Positions 54,366-64,000 of a stretch of 64,000 nt of DNA are shown in pieces (position 1 is the first letter of the stretch; every line of letters starts with the position of its first letter). The notes under the pieces are model-generated. The model saw only the letters and a list, made by a program, of their open reading frames with translations. It searched no databases and was not told the origin of the DNA. Made by a program: the position numbers and the translations under genes. The DNA is from Pseudoalteromonas aurantia (lineage in GTDB: Bacteria; Pseudomonadota; Gammaproteobacteria; Enterobacterales; Alteromonadaceae): the NCBI RefSeq assembly GCF_005886875.1, contig NZ_PNBY01000018.1, positions 40,781 to 104,780 on the forward strand, read 5' to 3'.

Positions 54366-54875
54366 TTAAGCGCGAGAAGCTAGTTTCGCTTCTTTTTCTA
54401 GCTTTTTACGAATACGTTGGCGCTTAAGTGGCGACAAATAATCAATAAAGAGTTTGCCAAGTAAATGGTCGAGTTCATGTTGCGTACAAATCGCCAATAG
54501 TCCATCAGCTTCATAATGAAACTCTTTGCCATTTTCATCTAGTGCTTTTACTTTAACGCTTTCAGCGCGATCAACTTTTGCATATGAATACGGAACAGAT
54601 AAACAGCCTTCTTCACTCACAGTAGAGCCGCTTTTTTCAATGATTTCAGGATTGATCAATACCATTGCTTCATTGCGTTCTTCTGATACGTCAATCACGA
54701 CAATACGCTGGTGAATATTAACTTGAGTGGCTGCTAAACCAATCCCATTTTCGTCATACATGGTTTCTTTCATGTCTTTTACAATCTGACGAATTTCATC
54801 GTTTACATCGGTGACAGGTTGCGCCACAGTGCGTAAGCGTTCATCTGGAAATCTAAGTACTTCTAACTTTGCCAT
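54366..54875 (-). CDS. def: Peptide deformylase
   Basis: Metalloenzyme removing the N-formyl group from new proteins. The three motifs [17 protein letters not shown] (metal Cys) and [11 protein letters not shown] (two metal His and catalytic Glu) are intact. It is 169 residues, as in E. coli. It begins the def-fmt-rsmB-trkA operon and is divergent from the LysM gene. Confidence 0.97.
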   Translation of the reverse strand: MAKLEVLRFPDERLRTVAQPVTDVNDEIRQIVKDMKETMYDENGIGLAATQVNIHQRIVVIDVSEERNEAMVLINPEIIEKSGSTVSEEGCLSVPYSYAKVDRAESVKVKALDENGKEFHYEADGLLAICTQHELDHLLGKLFIDYLSPLKRQRIRKKLEKEAKLASRA

Positions 54876-54993
54876 AGTTACCTTTTACAGTTGAGCAAAA
54901 AATGCGATATTGTATGTTCTTATTTTAGCCATTCACGTTCCCCTTTAACAGGTTTTGGTTGATAATATCTAAAAATAACTAAAGGAAGCCGTA

Positions 54994-56115
54994 ATGAAAT
55001 ACCCAATTGCTGCGCTACTACTGGCCATGAGTGCCCCTTTTTCGGTATTTGCAGAGTCTTTAGATTTGAAAAATAACGCTCCGGCACAGTACACGGTGAA
55101 AACAGGTGACACATTGTGGGACATTTCTAACCTGTATTTAAAAACACCTTGGGAGTGGCGTCAGTTATGGCAGTGGAATCCTCAAGTAAGCAACCCTGAT
55201 AAAATTTATCCGGGGGATGTTTTGGTATTAAATTATGATCAACAAGGTCGGCCTATTTTAATGCTCGATAAAGGCATTAAAAAGTTATCTCCAAGTGGAC
55301 GCGTTGTGGTACAAAAAAATATGGCAATTCCAACTCTGCCTTTAGCAATGATCGAACCATTTTTAGAGTATGAACAGGCACTCGATAAAGATGCTTTGCA
55401 AGAAAGCCCTATGGTGCTGGGCGCAAGCCATAATGTAAAAATGACTACCTTAGGGCACACCCTCTATGTTAAAGGCAATTTAATACGAGCATCAAATTAT
55501 GGTATTTATCGTCAGGGTGAGCCGTATATAGACCCTGTAAGCGGAGCAATATTGGCGTATGAAACGCGGTTAGTGGGCTCGGGCCGAGTGACTCGCTCTG
55601 GAGACCTCAGTCAAGGCATCCCATCCTCTGTTGAAGTTGAGATGATCAAACAAGAAATAAAGTCTGGTGATGTACTGTTACCAATCTCTCAAGGTCAAAG
55701 CTATACAGTTCAGTTTAATATGGAGCGCCCAGAAAAAATCAGTGAAGGTACTATTATTGCGAGTACCAATAAATTAAGAGAGTTTGGCACAACGGCGGTG
55801 GTTGTACTCAATTTAGGGAGCCAATCACAGCTAAAAGAAGGACATATCCTTGATATTAAGAAGCAATCACCTACAGTTATCGAAGGTGATAGTGGCCCTC
55901 GCTATGTGGAAGATGCCAATGGTTTAGAAAAGTTCATAAAGGATGTCAGAGAACTTTTTGGTAAAGAAAACACAGAGAATAGCGTCGTTTGGACTATGCC
56001 TAAGGAAAAGGTGGGTGAACTGATGGTCTTTAAAGTATATCACGACATTAGTTATGCCATGGTAATTAAATCAATACGACCGATTCGGGTGGGGGATACT
56101 GTTAGCGCAGACTAA
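54994..56115 (+). CDS. Secreted LysM-domain protein
   Basis: The signal peptide MKYPIAALLLAMSAPFSVFA is followed by a LysM module at about 33-80 (YTVKTGDTLWDISNLYLKTP and YPGDVLVL), which binds peptidoglycan glycans. The remaining 290 residues have no domain I can name. An AAGGAAG site lies eight bases upstream of the ATG. The gene precedes dprA next to def, a common arrangement for these conserved LysM proteins, and probably acts at the envelope. Confidence 0.85.
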   Translation: MKYPIAALLLAMSAPFSVFAESLDLKNNAPAQYTVKTGDTLWDISNLYLKTPWEWRQLWQWNPQVSNPDKIYPGDVLVLNYDQQGRPILMLDKGIKKLSPSGRVVVQKNMAIPTLPLAMIEPFLEYEQALDKDALQESPMVLGASHNVKMTTLGHTLYVKGNLIRASNYGIYRQGEPYIDPVSGAILAYETRLVGSGRVTRSGDLSQGIPSSVEVEMIKQEIKSGDVLLPISQGQSYTVQFNMERPEKISEGTIIASTNKLREFGTTAVVVLNLGSQSQLKEGHILDIKKQSPTVIEGDSGPRYVEDANGLEKFIKDVRELFGKENTENSVVWTMPKEKVGELMVFKVYHDISYAMVIKSIRPIRVGDTVSAD

Positions 56116-56139
56116 ACTCGAATGCTCTAAGGAGGGAGC

Positions 56140-57231
56140 ATGTCGCAACTTTCATTATCGCGCTGTATGGCGCTCTATTTATGCAAAGGCTTGGGCTTGG
56201 CCAGTATTAAAGCCTTAATGGATAAGATTGATTTGAATTCGTTGTTTGGTGCAACAACCAAAGAACTACAGAGACTCGGTCTAAACGATCCTATCGTTAC
56301 GCAATTGACCAATATAAACTGGCAATATGTTGATGAGGTTATTCAGCGTTGCGCGAACTTATCTATCACCATCGTGTCATATTTTGATAATCATTATCCT
56401 GTGCAATTAAAACAGATTTCTACCGCACCGCTCTTATTGTTTTGTAAAGGGAACATAGACCTACTTATGCGGCCTCAAATTGCGATTGTCGGAAGTCGCA
56501 GTGCAACACCCACAGGATTAGAAATAGCGTCCGAATTTGCATATCAATTAATCCAGTCTGGTTTGGTGGTTACCTCTGGGTTGGCGCGTGGCATTGATGG
56601 TGCCGCTCACAAAGGGGCATTGGCAAATACCGGAGAGACCATAGCGGTGCTTGGTACTGGCGCTGATGTAATTTACCCAAAGCGTCATCATTTACTGTAT
56701 CAGAAAATTGCTGAGCGGGGGTTAATTGTGAGTGAGTTTTTACCCGGTGTTTTGGCGAATGCGTGTAACTTTCCGCGCAGAAATAGAATTATCTCAGGCT
56801 TGGCATTAGGGGTGGTATTGGTTGAAGCGGAGATTAAAAGCGGGTCGCTGATCACTGCCCGGTATGCACTTGAGCAAGATAGAGAAGTATTTGCCATTCC
56901 AGGGTCTATTAAAAATCCATTATCACAAGGGTGCCATTTTTTACTGAAACAAGGCGCAAAACTCACAGAACATGTCAGTGATATTCTTGAAGAAGTGAGC
57001 TTTTTGTCTGAAAACAGTCTATATACTATAGAGAGTATGGCAGAAAATGAGGCGCCACAGGAGGATTGCCCAGTATTAGAAAGCCTTGGGTTTGAGGTAA
57101 CGAGTGTCGATACCTTGACGCAAAGAACACAATGGCCAGTTGAACAAGTCGTCGCGCGTTTACTCGATCTAGAATTGGAAGATAAAGTAGAGCGTGTATT
57201 GAACGGCTATATCAAATTAGCGAGGGGCTAG
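56140..57231 (+). CDS. dprA: DNA processing protein DprA
   Basis: Rossmann-like protein that binds single-stranded DNA and loads RecA during natural transformation. An N-terminal helix-hairpin-helix/SAM-like part is followed by [38 protein letters not shown] and the [13 protein letters not shown] and [18 protein letters not shown] motifs. The C-terminal winged-helix domain (300-360) is present. It is 363 residues. AAGGAGGGAGC precedes the ATG. Confidence 0.96.
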   Translation: MSQLSLSRCMALYLCKGLGLASIKALMDKIDLNSLFGATTKELQRLGLNDPIVTQLTNINWQYVDEVIQRCANLSITIVSYFDNHYPVQLKQISTAPLLLFCKGNIDLLMRPQIAIVGSRSATPTGLEIASEFAYQLIQSGLVVTSGLARGIDGAAHKGALANTGETIAVLGTGADVIYPKRHHLLYQKIAERGLIVSEFLPGVLANACNFPRRNRIISGLALGVVLVEAEIKSGSLITARYALEQDREVFAIPGSIKNPLSQGCHFLLKQGAKLTEHVSDILEEVSFLSENSLYTIESMAENEAPQEDCPVLESLGFEVTSVDTLTQRTQWPVEQVVARLLDLELEDKVERVLNGYIKLARG

Positions 57232-57233
57232 TT

Positions 57234-57707
57234 ATGTTTGATATCTTAATGTACTTATTTGAAAACTATATCCACAGCGAAGCGGATATTTTTGTTGAAC
57301 AAAACGAGTTAACTGACGAATTGTTACGGGCAGGGTTTAATCAAGACGAAATTTATAAAGCATTGGATTGGTTAGAGCAGCTTGCTGACTTACAACACAG
57401 CGACGAGGTCCCTTATCTAAACGCTACTGCAGATAAAGCCATCCGAATATACACTGAGAAAGAATGCCAGATGTTAGACATAGAATGTCGAGGTTTTATT
57501 ATGTTTGTAGAACAAGTTGGTGTGATTGATAGTGTGACACGAGAAATGATCATCGACAGACTGTTTGCGTTAGAAAAAGCGTATATTGGTTTAGATGATT
57601 TAAAGTGGGTTATTTTAATGGTGTTGTTTAACGTACCAGGAAAAGAACACGCTTATGCACAAATGGAAGACCTTATTTTTGATGAACCAACCGAGTATTT
57701 GCATTGA
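57234..57707 (+). CDS. smg: Smg family protein (DUF494)
   Basis: Conserved acidic protein of 157 residues, the same size as E. coli Smg, of uncertain function. [20 protein letters not shown] and the C-terminal [20 protein letters not shown] are the family ends. It starts two bases after dprA, the usual dprA-smg pair. Confidence 0.94.
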   Translation: MFDILMYLFENYIHSEADIFVEQNELTDELLRAGFNQDEIYKALDWLEQLADLQHSDEVPYLNATADKAIRIYTEKECQMLDIECRGFIMFVEQVGVIDSVTREMIIDRLFALEKAYIGLDDLKWVILMVLFNVPGKEHAYAQMEDLIFDEPTEYLH

Positions 57708-57804
57708 TACAGGTTGGGTTTATTGGTTGAATGAAGATAACTCCTTGACCCAAGATGTGATGGAGTTATATTAGGCGCAAATATGTGCAGCCTCAGTAGA
57801 TACT

Positions 57805-58374
57805 ATGACCAAAATTGACTCTTCATTATTCAATGCACAACAACACGCGTTAGACAAAGAGCATGAAGCGTGCCCTGAATGTGGCTCAGCATTAGTGATG
57901 AAGCACAGTAAAAATGGTCCGTTCTTAGGTTGCACAAGTTACCCAACTTGTGAACATATCACTCCGTTAGTTCAGCGCGATAATCATGACATTAAAGTTT
58001 TAGAAGAGTCTCCTTGCCCAGAGTGTGGCAACCCTTTGGTGATCCGTAATGGCCGTTATGGCATGTTTATCGGGTGCACAGGGTATCCTCAATGTGATTA
58101 TATTGTGCATGAAGAACAAGGCGAGCAGTCAGAAGACGTTGCCTGTCCCAAATGCAAAAAAGGCCAGTTAGCGAAACGTAAAAACAAATTTGGTAAGTTT
58201 TTTTACTCTTGTGATTGCTACCCCAAATGCAAATATAGCGTGAATCAGCAACCGGTTGCACACCCTTGCCCTGAGTGTGGTTGGGGCGTGATGTTAGAAA
58301 AGCAAAGAGCAGGAAAAGCTGTGTTACAATGTCCACAAAAATCCTGCCAGCACAAAATAGAGAAACCGCAGTGA
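57805..58374 (+). CDS. yrdD: Topoisomerase I C-terminal-like zinc-finger protein (YrdD-like)
   Basis: A 189-residue protein made of four four-Cys zinc ribbons: CPECGSALVMK with CTSYPTCEH; CPECGNPLVIRNGRYG with CTGYPQCDY; CPKCKKGQ with CDCYPKCKY; and CPECGWGVM with CPQKSCQ. This matches the repeated zinc fingers at the C terminus of topoisomerase IA; the stand-alone proteins probably bind nucleic acid. It overlaps the start of tsaC. Confidence 0.92.
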   Translation: MTKIDSSLFNAQQHALDKEHEACPECGSALVMKHSKNGPFLGCTSYPTCEHITPLVQRDNHDIKVLEESPCPECGNPLVIRNGRYGMFIGCTGYPQCDYIVHEEQGEQSEDVACPKCKKGQLAKRKNKFGKFFYSCDCYPKCKYSVNQQPVAHPCPECGWGVMLEKQRAGKAVLQCPQKSCQHKIEKPQ

Positions 58375-58955
58375 GTAATACATCTGAAAGTGCCACATTG
58401 ATAGAGCCTGTCAGTGCCGTACACGCTTTACAGCAAGGCCAAGTGATCTGCTATCCAACTGAAGCCGTGTATGGTTTAGGTTGTGATCCTGATAACCAAG
58501 ACGCGGTGGAAGCGTTGTTAGCCATTAAGCAAAGAGATGTTGCTAAGGGGCTTATTTTAATTGCAGATAATTATAGCCAATGTTTGCCTTATGTTGACGA
58601 TGCGCAGATCCCCACTGATAAACGCGAAGATATTTTTTCTTCTTGGCCTGGTGGTGTGACGTGGGTATTACCAGCCAAACAGAGCACACCTAAATGGTTA
58701 ACTGGTGCACATAGTACGATTGCCGTACGTGTCACTGCGCATCCAACAGTTAAAGCGTTATGTCAGCAATTTGGTAAACCGCTGGTGTCAACCAGTGCCA
58801 ACCTGTCAGGCCAAGACCCTGTGGCAAGTTTAGACGAAGCGAAGCGCGTCTTTACTAAACAAGTCGGTTATTACGTTGATGCACCGTTAGGTGGAGCCAA
58901 CGCGCCGAGTCAAATAAAGCACGCACTGACTGGTGCAGTATTGAGAGGGAATTAA
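58371..58955 (+). CDS. tsaC: Threonylcarbamoyl-AMP synthase TsaC
   Basis: Makes threonylcarbamoyl-AMP from threonine, bicarbonate and ATP for t6A37 in tRNA. ICYPTEAVYGLGCDPDN, KQRDVAKGLILIA, PLVSTSANLSGQDP are the YrdC signatures. The GTG at 58371, overlapping the previous stop by four bases (GTGA), gives 194 residues, close to the 190 of E. coli; a reading from 58275 would overlap the zinc-finger gene by 100 bases. Confidence 0.93.
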   Translation: MSNTSESATLIEPVSAVHALQQGQVICYPTEAVYGLGCDPDNQDAVEALLAIKQRDVAKGLILIADNYSQCLPYVDDAQIPTDKREDIFSSWPGGVTWVLPAKQSTPKWLTGAHSTIAVRVTAHPTVKALCQQFGKPLVSTSANLSGQDPVASLDEAKRVFTKQVGYYVDAPLGGANAPSQIKHALTGAVLRGN

Positions 58956-59882
<927 letters not shown>

Positions 59883-59903
59883 ACTCAATTGCACCAAGAT
59901 ATA

Positions 59904-59931
59904 AAAAAGGCACCTGTGATGGTGCCTTTTT
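59904..59931. terminator. Bidirectional terminator between hemF and the chemoreceptor gene
   Basis: AAAAAGGCACC / GGTGCCTTTTT with a six-base loop; A- and T-runs flank it so it can act on both converging genes. Confidence 0.93.
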
Positions 59932-59954
59932 GCTTAACATCGATCAGAATCGAG

Positions 59955-61562
59955 TTAATCGAGCTTAAAGCTTCGAACTTGCTCATCAAGTGAACGAGCT
60001 AGGTTTAGCAGCTCTTCACTGACATTTTTGCTGGCATGCGCATCAACCAATGATTGCTCAGCGTTATCCCGAATAGCAACAGCACTTTGGTTTATCTCTT
60101 CGGCTGCTAAGTTTTGCTGCTCTGTGGCATCTGCAATTTGTACATTAAGATCATTAATCTCATGCATTTGTGCAGAGATATCTTTGAGTGCGTGCGCAAC
60201 CTGTTTGACTTGCTGTGCACGGTCCTCGGCTTCTTCACATGATGCATTCATTGCTTTTACAGTATGTGTGGCTTCACTTTGTAATTTTTCGATGGTGCGT
60301 TTTATTTCATCGGTAGAATCATGAGTACGAGTTGCAAGGGTTCTGACCTCATCGGCCACTACGGCAAACCCGCGACCGGCTTCGCCAGCTCGTGCGGCTT
60401 CAATTGCAGCATTGAGCGCAAGCAGGTTAGTTTGCTCAGCAATACTGCTGATCACTTCTAGTACTTTACCGACTTCCAGTGTTTGTGACTGTAGCTGACT
60501 CACTTGTTCACCCGCTTGGCGAACATCCATGGCAAGTTGATTAATACTTTGCTCAGTATGGTTAGCGATTGCCATACTTTGTTCGGCAAGGTGATTACTG
60601 CTCTCTGATTTTTCTGAGGCAAAATGCGTGGTATTTTTCACTTCACTCGATGAACTTTCGAGTTCATTAATAGCAGCCGCTACTGAGTCAGTGCCTTGCT
60701 TTTGTTCTAAGATAGCGCGTTCAGTGGTATCAGCAGAGGTATAAATGGTTTCAGCAGATTGGATGAGGATTTTAGCTGAGTGGGAGACTTGAGCAATGTT
60801 ATCAGTAAACGATGTCATCATTTTATTAAAATTACAGGCCAAGCGGCCTAGCTCATCATCGACAGTATCGTTAATTCGCAGGCTTAAATCTTTATTTTGG
60901 GTCGCTAAGCGCATGGTTTTACCTAAGGCTTTTAACCTGATAATAAATAGCTTTCTGAATAAACCGCCCAGAATGATAAAGGTAAACAAGAAAATAGTAG
61001 AGAGTAAACCGGTACTAAGTAGCGTGTTTTGGTGAACCGTGTTGTCTATATCTGTTAAGGAGTAACTAATGCGTACCACGCCTAACACATCACCTTCGTT
61101 AGCCTGATGGCAGCCAAGGCAATTTGTGCCCTTGTAATCACTGCTTGCGATCATCGGCTTTAAATAGGTCATGATCCGGTCATCATTACGCTGTTCGATA
61201 ACTAATGTTTCAGTGCCATTGAGCGCCGCAATTTCAGCATCATTCGCTGGTGATTGATTTTGACTACCCTGTCCATACAGTTTATTGACTTTTGTAGAGC
61301 GGATAATATGGGCATCTTCAATATTGGGGTGATCGCGTAATTTGTTACTGAGTATTTCCCGGTTTGCCATGGTGCCAGTGAGCATCATGGTATTGATAGA
61401 GTCGAAATAATTGTCTGCTAATAACCTAATATTGTTCTCAACAGTATCTTGAGCAAGGGTTTGTTGCTGGTGGCTATTACTTAATATACTCGCGATCAGA
61501 ACCAACAGACCGGTAATTGCCAGCAAAGCATAAATTTTATGTTGAATAGATTTCACACGCAC
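59955..61562 (-). CDS. Methyl-accepting chemotaxis protein with a haem-c-binding sensor domain
   Basis: A transmembrane receptor of 535 residues: a membrane helix at about 10-27, a periplasmic domain, a second helix at about 182-202, a HAMP region (205-260) and a long signalling coiled coil with the hairpin tip [19 protein letters not shown]. The periplasmic domain contains NCLGCHQAN, a CxxCH covalent haem attachment site (Cys148, Cys151, His152), so it may sense redox state or a gas such as NO, CO or O2. It converges with hemF and neighbours a haemoglobin gene. Confidence 0.9.
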   Translation of the reverse strand: MRVKSIQHKIYALLAITGLLVLIASILSNSHQQQTLAQDTVENNIRLLADNYFDSINTMMLTGTMANREILSNKLRDHPNIEDAHIIRSTKVNKLYGQGSQNQSPANDAEIAALNGTETLVIEQRNDDRIMTYLKPMIASSDYKGTNCLGCHQANEGDVLGVVRISYSLTDIDNTVHQNTLLSTGLLSTIFLFTFIILGGLFRKLFIIRLKALGKTMRLATQNKDLSLRINDTVDDELGRLACNFNKMMTSFTDNIAQVSHSAKILIQSAETIYTSADTTERAILEQKQGTDSVAAAINELESSSSEVKNTTHFASEKSESSNHLAEQSMAIANHTEQSINQLAMDVRQAGEQVSQLQSQTLEVGKVLEVISSIAEQTNLLALNAAIEAARAGEAGRGFAVVADEVRTLATRTHDSTDEIKRTIEKLQSEATHTVKAMNASCEEAEDRAQQVKQVAHALKDISAQMHEINDLNVQIADATEQQNLAAEEINQSAVAIRDNAEQSLVDAHASKNVSEELLNLARSLDEQVRSFKLD

Positions 61563-61667
61563 CGCTCATTCGAGAAAAACAGACGTGTATTATGCGCGTT
61601 TTATATCAGGCTAAATTTGACTTAGCGCAATAAGTATTGCGCTAATTTTCAGATTAATAATGTATTT

Positions 61668-62117
61668 TTACTGCTGATTGATCATATGACCGGCAAGTTG
61701 GTCGAGCGAGTTACGCAATCCTTCTCGTAATAGAGGGTTATCTATTTCTATATCTAAACTTTTATTCATGCAGTACATCCATTGAACTTTGAGTGCCGTA
61801 TCAATAGGGAAGGGCATATGCCTTTGACGTAATCTCGGGTGACCATATTTCTCAGTAAACAAATCTGGCCCACCTAGCCAACCAGAAAGAAACTCAAAAA
61901 ATACCTGTCGGATCCTATCTAAAGGTTGCGGGTGCATATCATAAAGCGGTTTGGCGTAAGGGTCTGATGCCATTATGTCGTAAAAACGATTGGCTAAAGC
62001 GCGCGCGCCTTGTTCACCACCAATTATTTCATAAGGGGTTTTCTCTGGGGTTGGAGCGGGTTGCGCTGCAACTTTACTTGCATCTTTATTAAAGATACGT
62101 TTAATTAACTGCTTCAT
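61668..62117 (-). CDS. Group II truncated haemoglobin
   Basis: Haem protein of the 2-over-2 globin fold, group II (TrHbO-like). Features are YEIIGGEQGARALANRFYDI, WLGGPDLFTEKYGHPRLRQR, with His100 as proximal ligand, and Trp113 in VQWMYCMN at the G8 position. The N-terminal 28 residues are an extra basic/Pro-Ala-rich extension. It is divergent from aroE with a 30-base gap and lies after the haem-c chemoreceptor on the same strand. The role may be O2, NO or peroxide chemistry. Confidence 0.92.
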   Translation of the reverse strand: MKQLIKRIFNKDASKVAAQPAPTPEKTPYEIIGGEQGARALANRFYDIMASDPYAKPLYDMHPQPLDRIRQVFFEFLSGWLGGPDLFTEKYGHPRLRQRHMPFPIDTALKVQWMYCMNKSLDIEIDNPLLREGLRNSLDQLAGHMINQQ

Positions 62118-62147
62118 GATTGTTGCTAACTTCTAGGCTAAAAATAA

Positions 62148-62966
62148 ATGGATAAATACGCGGTGTTTGGGCACCCCATAAAACATTCGAAATCACCGGC
62201 TATTCATCAGCAATTTGCAAAGCAATGTGGTGATACGCTGAGTTATGAAGCGATTTTAGCACCATTAGATGGCTTTCAATCAAGTGTGGAAGCATTTTTT
62301 TCTAGTGGAGGGTGTGGCGCTAATATAACCTTACCATTTAAAGAGCAGGCTTATGCGTTAGCTGATACGCTCACACAGCGGGCGAAATTAGCTGGTGCTG
62401 TAAATACGTTGAAACGCTTAGAGGATGGCCGATTGTTGGGCGACAATACCGATGGCGCTGGGTTAGTTAAAGATTTAATTGACCAAGGGGCACAGTTAAA
62501 TGGCGCTCGGTTATTATTATTGGGGGCGGGTGGCGCGGCACGAGGCTGTATTTACCCTTTACTTTGCGCGGGTGTAAAGGAAATAGTAATTGCCAATCGC
62601 TCTGTTGAGAAAGCCTTTATTTTAGCCAAAGAGTTTCACTCTTACGGCGCCGTTAGTAGTTATGCACTTGATGACATTCCGAATGAGCGCTTTGACGTCG
62701 TGATTAACAGCACATCGTTGAGTGTGTCAGGGCAAGTGCCAAACATCGATGCTCACCTGATTGCGCAGTGTCAATTTGCGTATGATATGTTTTATGCCGA
62801 TGAGACTACGAGCTTTTTAAAGTGGGTATCGCAATATAATACGCAGTGTAAGTTAGTTGATGGTCTAGGGATGTTGGTCGGGCAAGCGGCTGAGGCCTAC
62901 CTGTTATGGCGAGATACACTGCCAGATACAGAAATAGTGTACCAAGTTATGAGAGAAGCGAGTTAA
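62148..62966 (+). CDS. aroE: Shikimate dehydrogenase (NADP+)
   Basis: Reduces 3-dehydroshikimate in the pathway to chorismate. The substrate site [31 protein letters not shown] (Lys), [11 protein letters not shown] and the NADP loop [12 protein letters not shown] with ANRSVEKA are present. It is 272 residues, as in E. coli. Confidence 0.97.
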   Translation: MDKYAVFGHPIKHSKSPAIHQQFAKQCGDTLSYEAILAPLDGFQSSVEAFFSSGGCGANITLPFKEQAYALADTLTQRAKLAGAVNTLKRLEDGRLLGDNTDGAGLVKDLIDQGAQLNGARLLLLGAGGAARGCIYPLLCAGVKEIVIANRSVEKAFILAKEFHSYGAVSSYALDDIPNERFDVVINSTSLSVSGQVPNIDAHLIAQCQFAYDMFYADETTSFLKWVSQYNTQCKLVDGLGMLVGQAAEAYLLWRDTLPDTEIVYQVMREAS

Positions 62967-62968
62967 TA

Positions 62969-63211
62969 ATGAATCAAGGTATTTTGTTTAATGATCAAAT
63001 AGAGTTTGATGGGGTGTCATATACGCTAACTTTTAATGCGATGGTCTCAGGTATGATAGTGCCTTGCATTATTACTACACCTATAAATGAGCAAAGTAAG
63101 GCATTGGCCCATTTTGCTCAGCATCAATTTGACTATGAAATTCAAGCTGAGCAACTAATCGAGGATGATGCGTATCAACCCGATGGCAGTATTAAATTAG
63201 CTTTCTTGTAA
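62969..63211 (+). CDS. DUF1488 family protein
   Basis: An 80-residue acidic protein of unknown function commonly found after aroE. The ATG at 62969 follows the aroE stop by two bases and gives MNQGILFNDQIEFDGVSY; a reading from 62906 overlaps aroE and is not used. The last 15 bases overlap the end of the converging yrdA gene. Confidence 0.88.
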   Translation: MNQGILFNDQIEFDGVSYTLTFNAMVSGMIVPCIITTPINEQSKALAHFAQHQFDYEIQAEQLIEDDAYQPDGSIKLAFL

Positions 63212-63727
63212 GTATTCATTTTTAAGTTGTACATAGTTTTGTGCTGAGACTTTTAAAAAGGCAAGTTCCTCAGAGTTCAACGGTCGAGCTTGCTTTACAG
63301 GGCTACCAACATAGAGAAAGCCAGCTTCTAGGGTTTTGTTTGGTGGCACTAACGAACCTCCACCAATGATCACATCATCTTCTACGGTGACATTATCCAT
63401 AACAATTGCACCCATTCCCACCAGAATTCTATTTCCTAATGTGCACCCGTGTAACATAACTTTATGACCAACAGTGACGTCATTACCAATGATTAACGGG
63501 TAGCCACTTGGGTTATTGGTTGTTGCGCGGGTTAAGTGTAATACCGAACCATCTTGTACGTTAGTTCTTTCACCTATCTTTATATAGTTAACATCACCCC
63601 TTGCGACAACAAGAGGCCAAACGCTGCTGTCTTTACCAATGCTGATGTCACCGACAAGTACCGCGGACTCATCTATATAAGTAGATTCATGAAGTGTGGG
63701 TGTGATCCCTTTATAGCTTCTTAGCAT
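63197..63727 (-). CDS. yrdA: Gamma-carbonic-anhydrase-like hexapeptide-repeat protein YrdA
   Basis: Left-handed beta-helix trimeric protein. Hexapeptide repeats run through SAVLVGDISIGKDSSVWPLV, VARGDVNYIKIGERTNVQDG and IIGNDVTVGHKVMLHGCTLG, with the metal His residues in LHLT, VGHKVMLHG. It is 176 residues (E. coli YrdA 184). Catalytic activity is uncertain for this subfamily. Confidence 0.95.
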   Translation of the reverse strand: MLRSYKGITPTLHESTYIDESAVLVGDISIGKDSSVWPLVVARGDVNYIKIGERTNVQDGSVLHLTRATTNNPSGYPLIIGNDVTVGHKVMLHGCTLGNRILVGMGAIVMDNVTVEDDVIIGGGSLVPPNKTLEAGFLYVGSPVKQARPLNSEELAFLKVSAQNYVQLKNEYLQES

Positions 63728-63901
63728 TTTAATACCCCAATTTGAGAGAGTGTTCTAATGGGGTTAGTGTAAAACTAACTGCGCTGTTAGGCCACCGGTG
63801 ATTTAAACAGCGTATATCGTGCATAAAAGTAGCAAAAATGAAGCTTTCGTTGTAATTTTGCTCGAACGCGTTGTTTTTATCACTTTTCTTCAAATAAACG
63901 C

Positions 63902-63937
63902 TTGCGCTTTTTTCTTAGTGCCCTATAATGCGACCCC
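63902..63937 (+). promoter_or_regulatory. Strong rRNA-type promoter with GC-rich discriminator
   Basis: TTGCGC (63902-63907), 16 bases, TATAAT (63924-63929), then GCGACCCC. The GC-rich discriminator is typical of stringently controlled rRNA or tRNA promoters; upstream sequence is AT-rich like an UP element. No rRNA sequence is reached before the window ends, but an rrn operon is expected just beyond. Confidence 0.7.
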
Positions 63938-64000
63938 ACTGACACGGAGCGCTACGCTCACTTAGCAAGGCAAAACGAGTCAGCGTCAAGTAAAACTTAG

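Overview
The window is a bacterial chromosome segment around the replication origin of a marine-type gammaproteobacterium. The gene order atpFEBI-parBA-rsmG-mnmG-oriC-mioC-mnmE, yidC-yidD-rnpA-rpmH-dnaA-dnaN-recF-gyrB-glyQS, fadBA, trkH/trkA-rsmB-fmt-def and dprA-smg-tsaC-hemF-aroE is typical of Alteromonadales. Pseudoalteromonas is my best guess; this is inferred from gene order and protein sequence, not from a database search.

Layout. 0-2.0 kb: end of the ATP synthase operon (minus strand). 2.1-6.5 kb: ParB, ParA, RsmG, MnmG. 6.57-6.89 kb: an E. coli-like oriC with AT-rich GATC 13-mer-like repeats, 15 GATC sites and DnaA boxes. 6.9-9.5 kb: MioC and MnmE. 9.5-27.1 kb: accessory block lying between mnmE and yidC, which are neighbours in many gammaproteobacteria. 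27.2-39.6 kb: yidC-rpmH reading left, dnaA-gyrB and glyQS reading right; recF carries two ParB-binding parS sites. 39.6-49.7 kb: a small lipoprotein, TusA, fadBA, Slt, PepQ, YigZ, TrkH. 49.9-50.7 kb: a decayed PilZ-type gene. 50.7-63.7 kb: TrkA, RsmB, Fmt, Def, LysM protein, DprA, Smg, zinc-finger protein, TsaC, HemF, a haem-c chemoreceptor, a truncated haemoglobin, AroE, DUF1488 and YrdA. The last bases hold a strong rRNA-type promoter pointing out of the window.

The most interesting part is 13.1-24.8 kb: eleven tightly coupled genes on the plus strand that look like a complete alkylquinolone (HHQ/PQS-type) pathway. It has an anthranilate synthase pair (like PhnAB), an anthranilate-CoA ligase (PqsA), a PqsB/PqsC pair, PqsD and the metallo-hydrolase PqsE. 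It also has genes absent from the Pseudomonas pqs operon: a second acyl-activating enzyme, a glutathione-transferase-like protein, an SDR oxidoreductase, and a fusion of a haem-oxygenase-like diiron oxidase (HDO) with a cupin. The HDO metal-ligand spacing resembles that of the N-oxygenase SznF. No flavin monooxygenase like PqsH or PqsL and no MvfR/PqsR are present; a membrane-bound ToxR/CadC-like regulator with TPRs lies just upstream. The working model is that chorismate goes to anthranilate, anthraniloyl-CoA, 2-aminobenzoylacetyl-CoA, 2-aminobenzoylacetate and then alkylquinolone, followed by a non-flavin tailoring step.

No tRNA, CRISPR array, insertion sequence, integrase or complete rRNA gene was recognised in the window.
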